A stretch of DNA of 64,000 nucleotides from Mytilinidion resinicola. Lineage: Eukaryota; Ascomycota; Dothideomycetes; Mytilinidiales; Mytilinidiaceae. Positions 12,988 to 23,175 of the stretch are shown in pieces; the stretch's first letter is position 1; each line of letters opens with the position of its first letter. Location: NCBI RefSeq assembly GCF_010093595.1, contig NW_022985466.1, positions 411,797-475,796 on the forward strand. The letters are read 5' to 3'. The notes below the pieces were generated by a model. It was not told the DNA's origin and did not search any database. It saw only the letters and a program-made list of their open reading frames with translations. The translations under genes and the position numbers were made by a program.

Positions 12988-14121
12988 ATGGTCCAAAACA
13001 AAACAATAACCTTCACCAAGAACCCCGACAAGTTCCCCATCCTCGGCACCCACCTCTCCATCACTTCCGACTCCATCGACCTCTCCATCGACCCGCCAGA
13101 TGACGGTCTCTTGCTCAAAAACTACTACATATCCCTCGACCCCTTCATGCGCATGCGCATGGACAAGCCCATCAGCAAACCCTACGTAATTCCCTTCAAA
13201 CTCGACGAACCAATCCACGGCGGCGGCATCGCCAAAGTGCTCAAATCCCAAAACGCAAAGTTCAGCACCGGCGATATCGTCTGCTTCTTCAACGACCGCG
13301 GGCTGCCGTTCCAAGAGTACACGGTCTGCGATGCCGCGTTGACTGAGATCCCGTTTGAAGTGCATAATCCGTATGACATTGATGTAAAGCATTTCGTGGG
13401 CGCGCTTGGACTTGCGGGCTTGACGGCGTATTGAGGTTTGTACGAGATCGGGAAGCCGAAGGCGGGCGAGACGATTTTGGTGTCGGCGGCTAGTGGGGCT
13501 GTTGGGCAGCTGGTTGGGCAGCTGGCGAAGAAAGAGGGGACGGTGTTTACGGGGATTGTGGGGAATAAGGAGAAATTGAGGTATGTAGTTGAGGAGTTGG
13601 GGTTTGATGCGGCGATTAATTATAAGGCGGAAGAGTCTATTGGGGAGGCTTTGAAGAGGATCGCACCTCAGGGGATTGATGTGTATTTTGATAATGTGGG
13701 GGGTGAGATTTTGGAGGCGGTGATTGAGAATATGAATTGGTTTGGGCGGATTGGTGAGTGGTTTTATACTTCTTCCTTCGCACAGTTCAAGTTTTCTAAC
13801 TCTTGTCTCGCCGCAGTTGCTTGCGGTACGGTCTCCAGCTACAACCAGAAAAGGGAAGATAAGTACGGCATCAAGAACCACATAGAAATCTGCACCCGCC
13901 GCATCTCGATGCAGGGGTTCATCGCCAGTGACCCGAATATCCTCAAGCACTTTCCAGCACTGCAGGAGAACGTACAGAAAGGGATAGCTGACGGGTCGAT
14001 CAAGTTCCGTCAGGATGTGACGGTGGGTATCGGTAATGCGATTGATGGTCTGCTGGGCATGCTGAAGGGGGAGAAACAGGGGAAGGCGATATTGCAGGTT
14101 GCAGATTTGGAAACGGAGTGA
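12988..14121 (+). pseudogene. NADP-dependent MDR oxidoreductase with an in-frame TGA
   Basis: The product is a zinc-free medium-chain dehydrogenase/reductase of the PTGR/leukotriene B4 dehydrogenase-like group. SLDPFMRMRM is the N-terminal family motif, GALGLAGLTAY precedes the nucleotide fold, and VSAASGAVGQLVGQLAK is the cofactor-binding glycine motif. Then come DVYFDNVGGEIL and a typical C-terminus. Exon 1 is 12988-13753, a 63-bp intron (13754-13816, GTGAGT, TCTAAC branch, CGCAG) follows, and exon 2 is 13817-14121, about 356 codons. At codon 149 (13432-13434) a TGA interrupts the frame, which continues perfectly on both sides (LTAY stop GLYEIGKPKAGE). One base change (for example from TGG) explains it. 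It is either a recent nonsense mutation, a base error, or readthrough. The last 700 bases are much richer in G-ending codons than the first 450. Confidence 0.85.
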
Positions 14122-14444
14122 CGAATCAAAATGAAAGAACTTTGGGGTAACAAGAAGCAATGAAGGAAAAGAAGACAGATATCGTACGTTTCCTCCTCGA
14201 GGAACGGGCGTGATTTGATGAAGTAGTAAAACACCAAGTCAGAATACGCAATATCGTGAATTGTCAGTTGCTCTTGCAGTCCTACTCAAACCCTCTAACC
14301 CTCAGCTCTTCCGACAAAATAAGTGTGTTGTACTAGCAATTGATGTATTGAGACATAACAACTCCGCTTTCCTACGCCGTGATTCTATGGAATTCCCTCA
14401 AGTGCTAGAACAGATATGGGCATGATTAGTCGGCTTCGTGAATT
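14122..14444. other. Convergent 3' intergenic region
   Basis: These 323 bp lie between the 3' ends of the oxidoreductase gene (+) and the kinase-fold gene (-). They should hold both 3' UTRs. No repeat or ORF was recognised. Confidence 0.5.
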
Positions 14445-15524
14445 CTAGCATTCTGTGCAACACCTCTCAGAGTCCCCATCCTTCTCTCTGAGCCGCAAGG
14501 GACAGTTATCGTTGAAAATGTAATCCATAAGCCTCTCCAAGCCCTGCAAATCGCCTTCCTTCGTCTCCATCTTGTCTTTGTCAACCCATCCTTTAGTCGC
14601 GCCGCCTTCGAAATCAATGACGATTGCATTACCACTCTTGTCAATGACAACGTTATCGGCTTTGACATCTCCCCAAACGACATCTAATGCATGCAAAGTT
14701 GACACTGTCTTCTGGATTTGTGAAGCCCATTTCTCCCGAATCTCCCTGGGTGCCTGTTCAACCGTCTGCCATGTGAGAGCTCGATCAATATCAATCCAGT
14801 AGTAGAGCTGCCCGCGAGCGATGCCTTTGTTGTTCACAACTACTCCGTAAAGTCGCGACGTAAGCAGTTGATCCGGAAGAATGCCTGACTGGTGGATCTT
14901 GCTGTACTTTTTAACTACGGCTTTCGACTCATCCGACGTCCATGAAGATTTCCAAAACAGTGGCTGGCCTTGTACAGAGACTTTGTCGGGAACGATGTCA
15001 AAGACAGTACTAGGATCGTCAAAGATGACCTCGACATCGGAGAGTTGGAAGTGAGGGAACAGCGATATAAAGGGTGCCGGTTCTGGTTCTTGCCAATCGT
15101 CGAGAACATCAGGTTCATCAGGATCCTTGCGAGTAATAGCACTTGGACGTGGCACTTCGTTGTAGAATTCGAGTTGACATTTGTAGTATTGCCGAGCCTG
15201 TAGATCGGCAAGCGTCAACTTTCCGACATGGCGGACGGCCGGTGCGAGTTTTTGGAGTTCTGGCAAGAAATGCGACGCGATCACGTCTAGGTAGTCCCAT
15301 AGATCAGGGTCATCGACGGAATCGCCACTTAAGTTCGCCTTATTTGTTTGCGCGGCCTCGAGAGCAATTGGCGAGCGATGAAAGTTCGGCATCAAGACGT
15401 GAATGTTTAACCATGCGCTCCGCACGCGAACGTAGAGAACAAATCCTCCGGGTGTGGTTTCCCAGCCAGGGAAGTCGTAGTCAGGTTTCCCGAGAGGAGC
15501 TTCTGTAGTGTCGTGAAGAGCCAT
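14445..15524 (-). CDS. Protein-kinase-fold protein, fungal-specific
   Basis: The single 359-residue frame begins MALHDTTEAPLGKPDYDF. The C-terminal third holds a kinase-like catalytic loop, HALDVVWGDVKADNVVID (D286, N291), followed by a DFG-like IVIDFEGG (D304), and then a short C-lobe with EGDLQGLERLMDYIF. The N-terminal 200 residues lack a recognisable glycine loop. Related fungal proteins pair an extended N-terminal region with a degenerate kinase domain; substrates are unknown. The catalytic-loop Asp and Asn are present, so phosphotransfer is possible, but the DFE replacement of DFG makes a small-molecule kinase or pseudokinase equally plausible. The frame is intact. Confidence 0.75.
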   Translation of the reverse strand: MALHDTTEAPLGKPDYDFPGWETTPGGFVLYVRVRSAWLNIHVLMPNFHRSPIALEAAQTNKANLSGDSVDDPDLWDYLDVIASHFLPELQKLAPAVRHVGKLTLADLQARQYYKCQLEFYNEVPRPSAITRKDPDEPDVLDDWQEPEPAPFISLFPHFQLSDVEVIFDDPSTVFDIVPDKVSVQGQPLFWKSSWTSDESKAVVKKYSKIHQSGILPDQLLTSRLYGVVVNNKGIARGQLYYWIDIDRALTWQTVEQAPREIREKWASQIQKTVSTLHALDVVWGDVKADNVVIDKSGNAIVIDFEGGATKGWVDKDKMETKEGDLQGLERLMDYIFNDNCPLRLREKDGDSERCCTEC

Positions 15525-17593
15525 TTTGGTGTAGAATTGAAGAAGGTGAACAGGAAGAGAGAGATCAAACTAGCAATTGCTGCGGTGGTGAAAGAAGTTG
15601 AAGATCGATCATTTGGCAAATCGCAGCACAAAGATATGAGTTGAGCGGGTTAAGAACTTCACCATACGCGCCGAAGGCACAAAGAAACTTATAAGTAGGA
15701 AGAATGAAACTGGGGGCGGCAGGTGGATCCACGGAGGTGGGAGGGAGGTGAGCCCGGAAAAGTGTCGGGCCGTTAACTTGACCAATAGAAGGGGCTCTTT
15801 CACTGTGCCATTCTATTCGGGTACTGTAGGCTGAGTGCTGCGCCGCATAATCAGGCCTTGGGTACGGAGCGCTTTGGAGTCGCGCGCTACCAACCTTTTG
15901 AAACGAGCCCGGTATTAGTTGCTAGCAATGCTATCCTACTGATTATTTTTTTGGGACTCAAATGCTGCCCGGCGCTTTCTGTCACTCTTCACCGTTTTAG
16001 CTTAACGGCGCAGTCTCCTCTAGATACCTGGGTAGCTTCGCCGCGCCGGGCAGCTTCGCCGCACCGGGTGAGACTGAGAGTTATAAAATGGACGGATGGA
16101 AGGGAGAAAGGAACACCATCCAAAGTTCGCTGCATCATTCGAAGCTGCATTATTCCTCATTATTGCTCGAAATTTTCTGATCTAATTCTTCTGCATTTTT
16201 CCCCTTCTATTACCTCCCTTCTCTACATTCTCTGTGAAGATGTGCAGGCGAGTCGAAAGAAGCCGCGTGTGCGGGCACACTCAGTTGCTTTGGCGTCCAG
16301 GGCCACGGACTTGTCCACGAGCCAGACGTGAGAACGCGCGCCGTCAGAGCAGCAGGTTATACCGATGTTCAGCAGCCTATCAAACCTATACGCAATCGGT
16401 ACCCATACCTTGCAAGCTGAGCCAGTGTCGCATCAATTTCAAAGTAGCTAGGGGGTTTATATGCTGCCAATGTCAATGGCGCAATCGGAGTGGACAGACG
16501 CAATGCCATGGCCCCCCCGAAAGACACGAACGCGAAATCGATATCTGGGCAGTTCGCGTTAACACCCAATGTCCGCACTCAGTTTGCCACCTCAGATGCT
16601 GGCCTAATCAATGGGACCCAGAGTAAGCAACGCACAGTCAAGCCTTCGAACGAAAAAAACTGTACTAACGGTCCGTAGTCAAGCTTCGGACGCCAATTCT
16701 TAGACAATGCCCGGAGCATTCAGAAGAAGCCTGGGACAACAGTTGCAACTTGAGACAGTCACATACTTACGTTCAACCCCACGTATGATTGTTGTTACAG
16801 TCAGATCAAAGTGCTGAGCATGTTACCTAGAAGCTGGTTTCACGCACACCCTTTGGGTCGGTATAGATATCCTTTGAATTTGCGATACTGCACTCGCTTG
16901 GTCGAGATTGTTTGGTCAAAGTTACAGTCGTTCGGTCGGAATCGCACTCGTTTGGTCGAAAGTACGCTCTTTTGGTCTGTCGGAAATTACAGGTGTCTTC
17001 TTTATTGTAACTTTATCGGTCACAAATACACTCTTTTGGTCGATGTACTTCAATCTCAAAGTTTTGGGTAATTTGTGATGGCATGGAAAATCTAGACTGC
17101 TAAATCTTAGTAAATTGATTCCTTACCCTAAACTGTCATCTATAAAGTCACGATCGCGAATCTCCTGGATTTTCGAGCGTGCTTAATTCGGTAGCTAGAA
17201 GTTCGTCCTTTTATATACTCATCCGAGATATATTAATCTGCCGTTACTCTCGTACGAATCTATTTCGGGTGGGAAGGTAAGAGACCAGTCGTGGAGGTGC
17301 TATGGTGACTGCAGAAGCAAGGGAGGGAGAACAAAGAGAGATCGATGACCGTAGACGTACGTTCGAGAGACAAATGAGCATGCGTATGAGGAAGCAAAGG
17401 AGTCTGTTAGAGTCCGTGATTGATTCCTTCATCAAGCTGATTGCTACGCAGCCATTTGCTTCGTAGCTATCTTGATCGCTTGCATGAATAGAAACATCCC
17501 AGTAGATGTGTTAAAATACAAAATGTAAGCCATTTATTGCTGCAGAAGTGGATCCGTGGCATGCGTTATTATCTTGAGGATTGTCTTCTATTT
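15525..17593. other. Gene-free stretch with short repeats
   Basis: I find no supportable gene here. ORFs at 15858-16331 and 16234-16626 show no motif or family-like composition. A 17-bp unit (GCTTCGCCGCRCCGGG) is repeated at about 16036-16070. A degenerate minisatellite follows at 16890-17045. Confidence 0.5.
16890..17045 (+). repeat. Degenerate TTTGGTCG minisatellite
   Basis: The core YTTGGTCG, usually preceded by CACTC or ACGCTC, recurs about six times at roughly 20-30 bp spacing (cactcgcttggtcg, gattgtttggtc, cgttcggtcg, cactcgtttggtcg, gctcttttggtc, cactcttttggtcg). One stretch of about 50 bp between the last two is unrelated. No coding potential. Confidence 0.55.
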
Positions 17594-17621
17594 GGGGGCT
17601 GTTCGGTCCGGATTTCCAAGG

Positions 17622-17903
17622 TGTAGATTGCTGTAGATTGAACACGCGTAACCAGCTTTCGGCCTGTAGATTTCCTGTAGATTCAATCTCCTGTAGATTG
17701 AACCTACAATTGCCCGACTGTTCGGTTTTTTTTGGTGTTGAGCTGTAGATTGCCTGAAGATAGAGTTCCGACGGGCTCAAAAGCCCTGCTAGCCTGCCTC
17801 GTATTCCGCATGCAGCCGCCAAGCCTGTAGATTCGCTGTAGATTCAATCTACAGCTTTGAAGTGTAGATGGAGTTGTAGATTCGAATCTACAGCAAATCT
17901 ACA
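17622..17903. repeat. Left subterminal TGTAGATT array
   Basis: The octamer TGTAGATT or its complement AATCTACA occurs about 12 times in 280 bp (17622, 17632, 17665, 17676, 17692, 17744, 17826, 17837, 17846, 17875, 17885, 17896), plus TGTAGATG at 17863. Some pairs form small palindromes. In Harbinger elements such subterminal motifs are likely binding sites of the Myb-like protein or transposase (inference). Confidence 0.75.
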
Positions 17904-17980
17904 GGCTTGGCGGCCGCCCGAGCGGCCGTCGATGTCTGAAGTTCTCGTCCTCACCCAATTTTTGCCCTCTCCGCAAATCT

Positions 17981-19250
17981 ATGGCACCGCCCAACGCCAC
18001 CCTATCGCTCGGCCTCCAGCTGTTGTTACTTCTTGACCTTGCTGTTCTCATCCTGGCCGCTACAGAGGACCGCCTGTCAACTGGCGTACGTGTCCAGAAC
18101 ACCGATATATTCCGAGGAGCGATCTGGACGGCCCAGTTGATGCATGGCCATGAGAAAAGGATGCATAATATGGTGCGGATGAGGTCGGCGGTGTTTGTAA
18201 AGCTGGCTAATAAGCTGCGTGATGGGGGCTTTGTACAGGACTCGAATCTGCTTGGTGTTGAAGAGAAGCTGCTCATCTTCTTGCTGGTGTTTGCGGCGAA
18301 CGATTCCTATCGCAAGGTTGGAGAGGAAACGCAGCATAGCCTGGCAACAATCCACGCGTGAGTCGTCTGGCTACACTATCTATTTGTTAGCGGAATCTGA
18401 CACTACTGCCAGTGCAGTTCATGAGGTTATACCCGGTCTCCTCCAGCTCTACAATGAGGTTGTAGTCCTCCCTCCAAACGAGACTCCCGAAGAGATTGCC
18501 GACGAACCCAAACGTGACGCCCTCCAGGACTGCATTGGAGCTATAGACGGCACGCATTTGCCAGTGTCAATTCGTGGTGGAGAGGACCGGCAGGCTGCCT
18601 GGTGAGGCAAAGAGAAGAGGTTGACACAGAACGTCTTTGCTGCTGTCGACTTTAAGTTAAACTTTGTATACGCGCTTGCTGGATGGGAAGGTACTGCTCA
18701 TGATCAGCGAGTGTTTGATGCAGCGATAAATCAACAAGAGCATCCTTTTGAGGTTCCGGCTGGCCGCTACTACGTAGCTGACGCTGGCTACGCCAACACT
18801 AAGACGACTCTGACACCATATTGTGGGGTCTGATATCACCTAAAGGAACAAGAGAGAGCTCAGCTGAGGCCGGCGCACGAGAAGGAGTTGTTTAACCTAT
18901 GACACGCTTCGCTACGGAATGCAGTAGAGCGGATGTTTGGAGTCTTTAAGGCAAGGTTCTAGTACTTCAGTGCACCGCGTACGAACTTTCTGATAGAGGT
19001 TCAAGTCCAAATTGTTTACTGCTGCATGGCGGTGCATAATTTTATTAATCTAAACCACCCAACGGACCTGGATGAGCCCCCAGTTGAACCAGTTTATCCA
19101 GATGAAGCTGACGCTATTAGGGCAGAGGAAGAGAGCGAGTTTGAGATGGAGGATAGAAGAGACGCTATAGTGAGGTGGATGTGGAACGACTACGTTAAAA
19201 TCCAGTGGGTTCGCATTAGAGAGGTAGTTGGACTTGTATTTCTAGAGTAG
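17981..19250 (+). pseudogene. Harbinger transposase (DDE_Tnp_4), dead
   Basis: Exon 1 is 17981-18357 and a 55-bp intron (18358-18412, GTGAGT...CCAG) joins a second exon in the next frame. The catalytic motifs are clear: GAIDGTH (first Asp), VADAGYAN (second Asp) and NAVERMFGVFK (Glu). Four in-frame stops break the coding region at 18603, 18831, 18900 and 18960. Each can come from one C-to-T change (CGA to TGA, CAG to TAG), the change made by RIP or cytosine deamination. The C-terminal part (MAVHNFINLN, then an acidic tail) is intact to 19250. The protein would cut and join element ends in the nucleus; it cannot be made as it stands. Confidence 0.85.
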
Positions 19251-19449
19251 CAAATAGGCGTGTCAAAAGAAATAGTACGGCCGCACCAAATTTATAGACA
19301 CACTTGTTTAGGCTTTGAATTCTATAGTCACAATATATCGCTTATATATCAGCCTCTTGTTCCTCCTCCTCCTCCTCCTCCTAACCCTCAACCTCAACAC
19401 TACGGCCTAGCTGCACCGTACGGCCTACTACTTTACTAACTCAAGCCTC

Positions 19450-20887
19450 TCAAATAGCACCTGACGTTAGCAGGAAGCTGTTGGCTCTGGAGTCTATCTC
19501 AAACGTCTCTCGCACGGCTAACTGTTCGTCGATAGATAGGACTCTCTCGAATTCTGTAAACGCCGTAGTTGCACGTCCCTGTAGTAACCCTACTGCAGCC
19601 GGCGCCGTACTCTGCATCATCTGCTCGGTCAATAGCTTCCTTGTAGCAGTGGTCTCCTTTGAAACCGCCGCTGCAGTTTCAGCAAGCATTGACTTCTTAG
19701 TCCGTCCCTTCTTTACGTTCTCCTCCAACCGGCGAGCGGCTGCCTCTGCCGCCCGCTTCCTCAGGTTTATATTTGACGGTTTCTTAGGCCCCGGAGTTGG
19801 CCGAGGTAGTGGCGTAGCAGAGGCCGCCGTAGAGGCTGCCCGGGCAGGTGTTGTTAAGCTTCCAGGCGGAGCCGGAGTAGAGCTTCGAGACGGAGCCGGA
19901 GTAGAGCTTTGAGAAGGTGCAGTTGAAACAGGAGTAGAGGAAGCAGACCCGTTTGATGCTGGTGCAGTAGAAACTGACGTACGGCCAGTATTATCCTCGT
20001 CGTCCTCTCCCTCTCCGTCTTCATCTACTCCCCCATCATCGCTTATAAAGTTATCATCCTCCGCCGGCGGCTCCTCGTAGTCCTGTACGGCTTGGCTAAA
20101 GTCCTCATCTGGATCCTTAGCCTCATCGACGTCATCCTCATCTAGCACTAGGCCAGCGTTGCCGCCCGAGTCCTCCTCATTCTCTTCTAACACCTGCTGC
20201 ATCTGCTGCGCCGTACGACTGTGTTGGCCTGTTGCTACAATTCCATGGAAGAGCTCGTACATCTGCTTATGCGCAAGGGGAGTTTTATGCTGCTATTTTA
20301 GGTGCAAAGGATTGGCCTCAAAAGTCCGCCGCCATGACATCGGCGTCAGATACAGGTACGTCATTCGCATCTACACTCCAGCCAGAGTGAGAGAAGTGCG
20401 CCTTCCAATTATGCCATAGTTTCCTACCTTCAGAGTGCTTTGACCGGCACTGCGGCTTCTGCACCGTTAGATCATGTTCTGTAGCCTCTTGTACAGCAGC
20501 AATAGCAAGCGTCCAACACCGAGGATGATACCCGCTCTGCGCGCGCAGTCCAATCTTTACTCCTCCAAGCAAGGCATCGTACATCGCCACCACCATCTTA
20601 TCCGTCCATTCTATCCTGGGCTTCTTATCCTTTGCTCTTGGTGCCTTCTTGGCGGGCTTTGAGGCAGCGGCAGCGGCAATTGCTGCCTCATCTGCTGCCT
20701 CAGCTGCTGCCTCATCCGCTGCCTCAGCGGCGGCCGCGATGGCCTTGGCTGACAGCTTCTTCTTCCGTTTTGGCGGTGGAGGTGTCGATAGCGCTGCCGG
20801 AGGAGCATCTATGTCGGCGGAATTCGAGGCCTCATTGGCAGGCTGCGCAGTAGGGCTAGTAGCTTTGAACTGATGGGTAAAAGACAT
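19450..20887 (-). pseudogene. Harbinger-associated Myb/SANT-like DNA-binding protein, broken
   Basis: It starts at 20887 (MSFTHQFKATSPT). Alanine-rich and lysine-rich segments are followed by a Myb/SANT-like domain near residues 85-165 (IEWTDKMVVAMYDALLGG, HPRCWTLAIAAVQEA, KLWHNWKAHF). The frame stops at 20318 (MAADF). One surplus T at about 20317-20320 explains it: in the other frame the reading continues and meets one TAG at 20293-20295 before MYELFHGIVATGQ. From there an intact frame of about 270 residues runs to 19450, with an acidic, Ser/Thr/Pro-rich middle and a basic C-terminal segment (NLRKRAAEAAARRLEENVKKG). The partner transposase lies convergently on the other strand. Confidence 0.75.
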
Positions 20888-20990
20888 TTTTAACACCAAG
20901 CTGACGTTGGAAATAGCTATCGTAGGTTGTGTAACGGGAGGATTGAATTTCATTGGATTCTGCCCCCGTGCGCACGCCAAGATCAGCCGC

Positions 20991-21145
20991 AATCTACACG
21001 CAATCTACAACACCATAATCTACACCGAACACTCGGCCGATTGTATATTGGAAGCCACCAAAAGCCACCATCAGCCTAATTGTACGCCGCCGGCAATTAG
21101 TGTGGCCTTAAAAACCTGTAGATTCAATCTACAGGCAATCTACAG
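20991..21145. repeat. Right subterminal TGTAGATT array
   Basis: The same octamer as at the left end occurs at 20991, 21002, 21017, 21117, 21126 and 21137, mostly as AATCTACA. It mirrors the left array and supports one element spanning 17594-21166. Confidence 0.75.
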
Positions 21146-21313
21146 GAGCGCGGACCGAACACGCCCTTAAGAAGTTGGAATTCGTGGCGAGGTAGAGGCC
21201 GTGCGGAGGAAAACGCCACCTGATCACGTGTCGGTTTAACTATAGCCTGGTTAGGACTAGCGGTAATCCGGTCGCTTTCCCCTTTACTTAGGCCGGCCTG
21301 GCGGGCATGGATC

Positions 21314-22534
21314 GTGTTCAGGAACCCCGCACGACTATTATTTCACATCTCCTCTTCCACTGCTAACCACACCGACCAAGCCGCAAGTCTTGACCAAATC
21401 GTACCGGAAACGGCGCGTCTTGTTTTGAAGTCGAACGCCATGACTGAGAGCAACTTTCTGGACGACGACATCTACCTTCACCTGTCGCACCGCCCACGCT
21501 ACATTCTCAACGGTGTAATCTCAATTGACGATTCTACGAAGCCAGCGTCTACAATCATTCAACGCGAATGTCGATCTTCTCTAGGACAGCTTGACAACCT
21601 ACCTCTTGAAATTCTACACGAGTCTCTCACATACTTGGATCTCCAGTCCCTATGGCGCCTATCTCGTGTCTCCCTGCGCGGCAAAGCTATTGTTGAATCT
21701 CTCCGTGAACATAGAAACCTCGTCACATCCGCAGGTTATACCTTCGAGATCCTGAATCGGGCGAGAATCCTTGGCCTACACTCTGTTACTACGCTTTATG
21801 CAGCCCTATACTCTAAGCGATGCATATCCTGCGACGCATATGGGCCATTCCTACTTCTGCTCTCTGCTGAGCGGTGCTGTTTTGGATGTCTGGCAGTTAA
21901 CCAATCTCTCTGGATGATCTCATTACCGTTAGTTGGGGAGTGCTTCGGCCTCACAAAGCAGCAATTGAGGGCTCTGCCTATCATGAGGAGCATTCCCGGG
22001 AAGTATCGCGTCGCACACAGCGTATCCCACCAACGATCAATAAGGCTCACCACTGTTAAAGCCGCAAAAGAACTAGCTCTCAAGGTGCATGGGTCACTTG
22101 AGGCATTGGCGACGAAATTCCCTTTGGACGCCCGGAATATTGCAACTGTCAATAAGCTCGACACGTTGACATGGTATCGACAAGCGGAGTTGCGTCCACT
22201 TTCGCATGACCCTCTTACAATAAAAGATGTGGGAATCAGACCTCGTGATAACTTCTGCGGTATGGGTGCCATACCATTTCCATCACTGCTCAAAAACGGT
22301 ACTGAGCAGGGCCTCTGGTGCCGAGGATGTGAATTCACCTATAAAACAGGAGTTGCGATAGAAGAGATGGACCCTAGCACGTTATCTGGTTTGGTACCCC
22401 AAGGTTGCGATGCTGATCAATTTCTATTAAGAATCCAGTACCGCGCTTGGTCCAAAGCAGACTTTCTCCAGCACGCGAAGCACTGTCATTCCACAGCTGC
22501 GGTTATTTCCCAGAAGTGGATAGGCTCGACATAG
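21314..22534 (+). CDS. F-box protein with Cys-rich middle
   Basis: The single-exon frame of 406 residues contains an F-box near residues 95-130 (LDNLPLEILHESLTYLDLQSL, then WRLSRVSLRGK). F-box proteins recruit substrates to SCF ubiquitin ligases through Skp1. After the F-box come paired cysteines (RCISCDAYG and RCCFGCL), then LWCRGCEF and a final HAKHCH, which could bind zinc. This layout is common in lineage-specific Pezizomycotina F-box proteins of unknown substrate. An internal ATG (AMTESNFLDDD, at about 21440) is an alternative start, because the first 42 residues look like non-conserved sequence. The start at 21314 lies only 148 bp from the Harbinger end, so its promoter may be short or partly inside the element. 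The frame is intact. Confidence 0.8.
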   Translation: MFRNPARLLFHISSSTANHTDQAASLDQIVPETARLVLKSNAMTESNFLDDDIYLHLSHRPRYILNGVISIDDSTKPASTIIQRECRSSLGQLDNLPLEILHESLTYLDLQSLWRLSRVSLRGKAIVESLREHRNLVTSAGYTFEILNRARILGLHSVTTLYAALYSKRCISCDAYGPFLLLLSAERCCFGCLAVNQSLWMISLPLVGECFGLTKQQLRALPIMRSIPGKYRVAHSVSHQRSIRLTTVKAAKELALKVHGSLEALATKFPLDARNIATVNKLDTLTWYRQAELRPLSHDPLTIKDVGIRPRDNFCGMGAIPFPSLLKNGTEQGLWCRGCEFTYKTGVAIEEMDPSTLSGLVPQGCDADQFLLRIQYRAWSKADFLQHAKHCHSTAAVISQKWIGST

Positions 22535-23175
22535 GAAGGATAGATTAATCAATCAATCAAATGTATTGCATTACTCTCCATGATCGGCAACCCGATTCAC
22601 GTAACCCGATTCATTTGTAATTCTTTCTTATCGTATGCATGTCAACGTGACGATATTTAATTATCCCTTGTATGCGTGTCGAGGGCTGTTTTGGCGATGA
22701 AGAGGATGATCCACGTAGCTTGGTCGTGGATCGCGTCGTTGGGCCTCTCGATGCCAATTTGGAGGTAACAACAGTCGCATTGACGGGATAGAGCGTTGCG
22801 TTGAGGCCGTGAGGACGCAATGTCGTTGGGAGAAGTCGTTAGATGTTCTCCGAATGCGGTGGCAGGTATGGATGTAGCGGCCACGTGGCATATTATACCG
22901 ATTAAACACAATGCCCGGCGTACGTTTATTATACCCTGCACACCTCACCCTCATTCCACGCAGCTCTCTGACTTCTACGCCCGCAAGTCGTATCACCTCT
23001 ATATTTTTCACAGTTGACAGACACTGCAACGCATTGCAAAGGCATCAGAAAACCCTATGGATTTGTTTTGAGGGCCGATTTCAGCCTGAGGGAGTCAGTA
23101 AGGTATACATATACCTAACCAAGTACCCGTCGACATACTTGCATAACTTTCGCCACTGCCTTAGTCTTACGAAAG
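22535..23175. other. Intergenic
   Basis: No gene is supported. A short (AATC)n run lies at about 22545-22560. Overlapping minus-strand ORFs at 22611-23029 lack motifs. Confidence 0.45.

Larger units (their letters stand above)
17594..21166. mobile_element. PIF/Harbinger-type DNA transposon, complete but inactivated
   Basis: The ends are inverted: GGGGGCTGTTCGGTCCG at 17594 and, on the reverse strand, GGGCGTGTTCGGTCCG ending at 21166. Both are followed by TGTAGATTGC..TGTAGATTGAA. Inside are two convergent genes, a DDE transposase (+) and a Myb/SANT-like protein (-), which is the diagnostic Harbinger pair. A second set of GTGTTCGG/CCGAACAC marks lies inside the first (about 17717 and 21023), so the ends may be compound. 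The 3-bp TA-rich target duplication expected of this group is not clear (TTT on the left, TTA on the right). A (CCT)n run lies between the two 3' ends at 19361-19381. Confidence 0.85.

Noticed and set aside
12931..14160. 409-residue minus-strand ORF over the oxidoreductase gene
   Set aside because: It is antisense to a clearly recognisable MDR gene and has low-complexity His/Ile/Leu-rich composition with no motif; a shadow.
17594..17905. CRISPR-like reading of the TGTAGATT repeats
   Set aside because: Repeats are 8 bp in both orientations with irregular spacing at transposon ends in a eukaryote.
22611..23029. Overlapping minus-strand ORFs upstream of the IPAELRNE gene
   Set aside because: Two frames open over the same bases, no motif, no splice logic.
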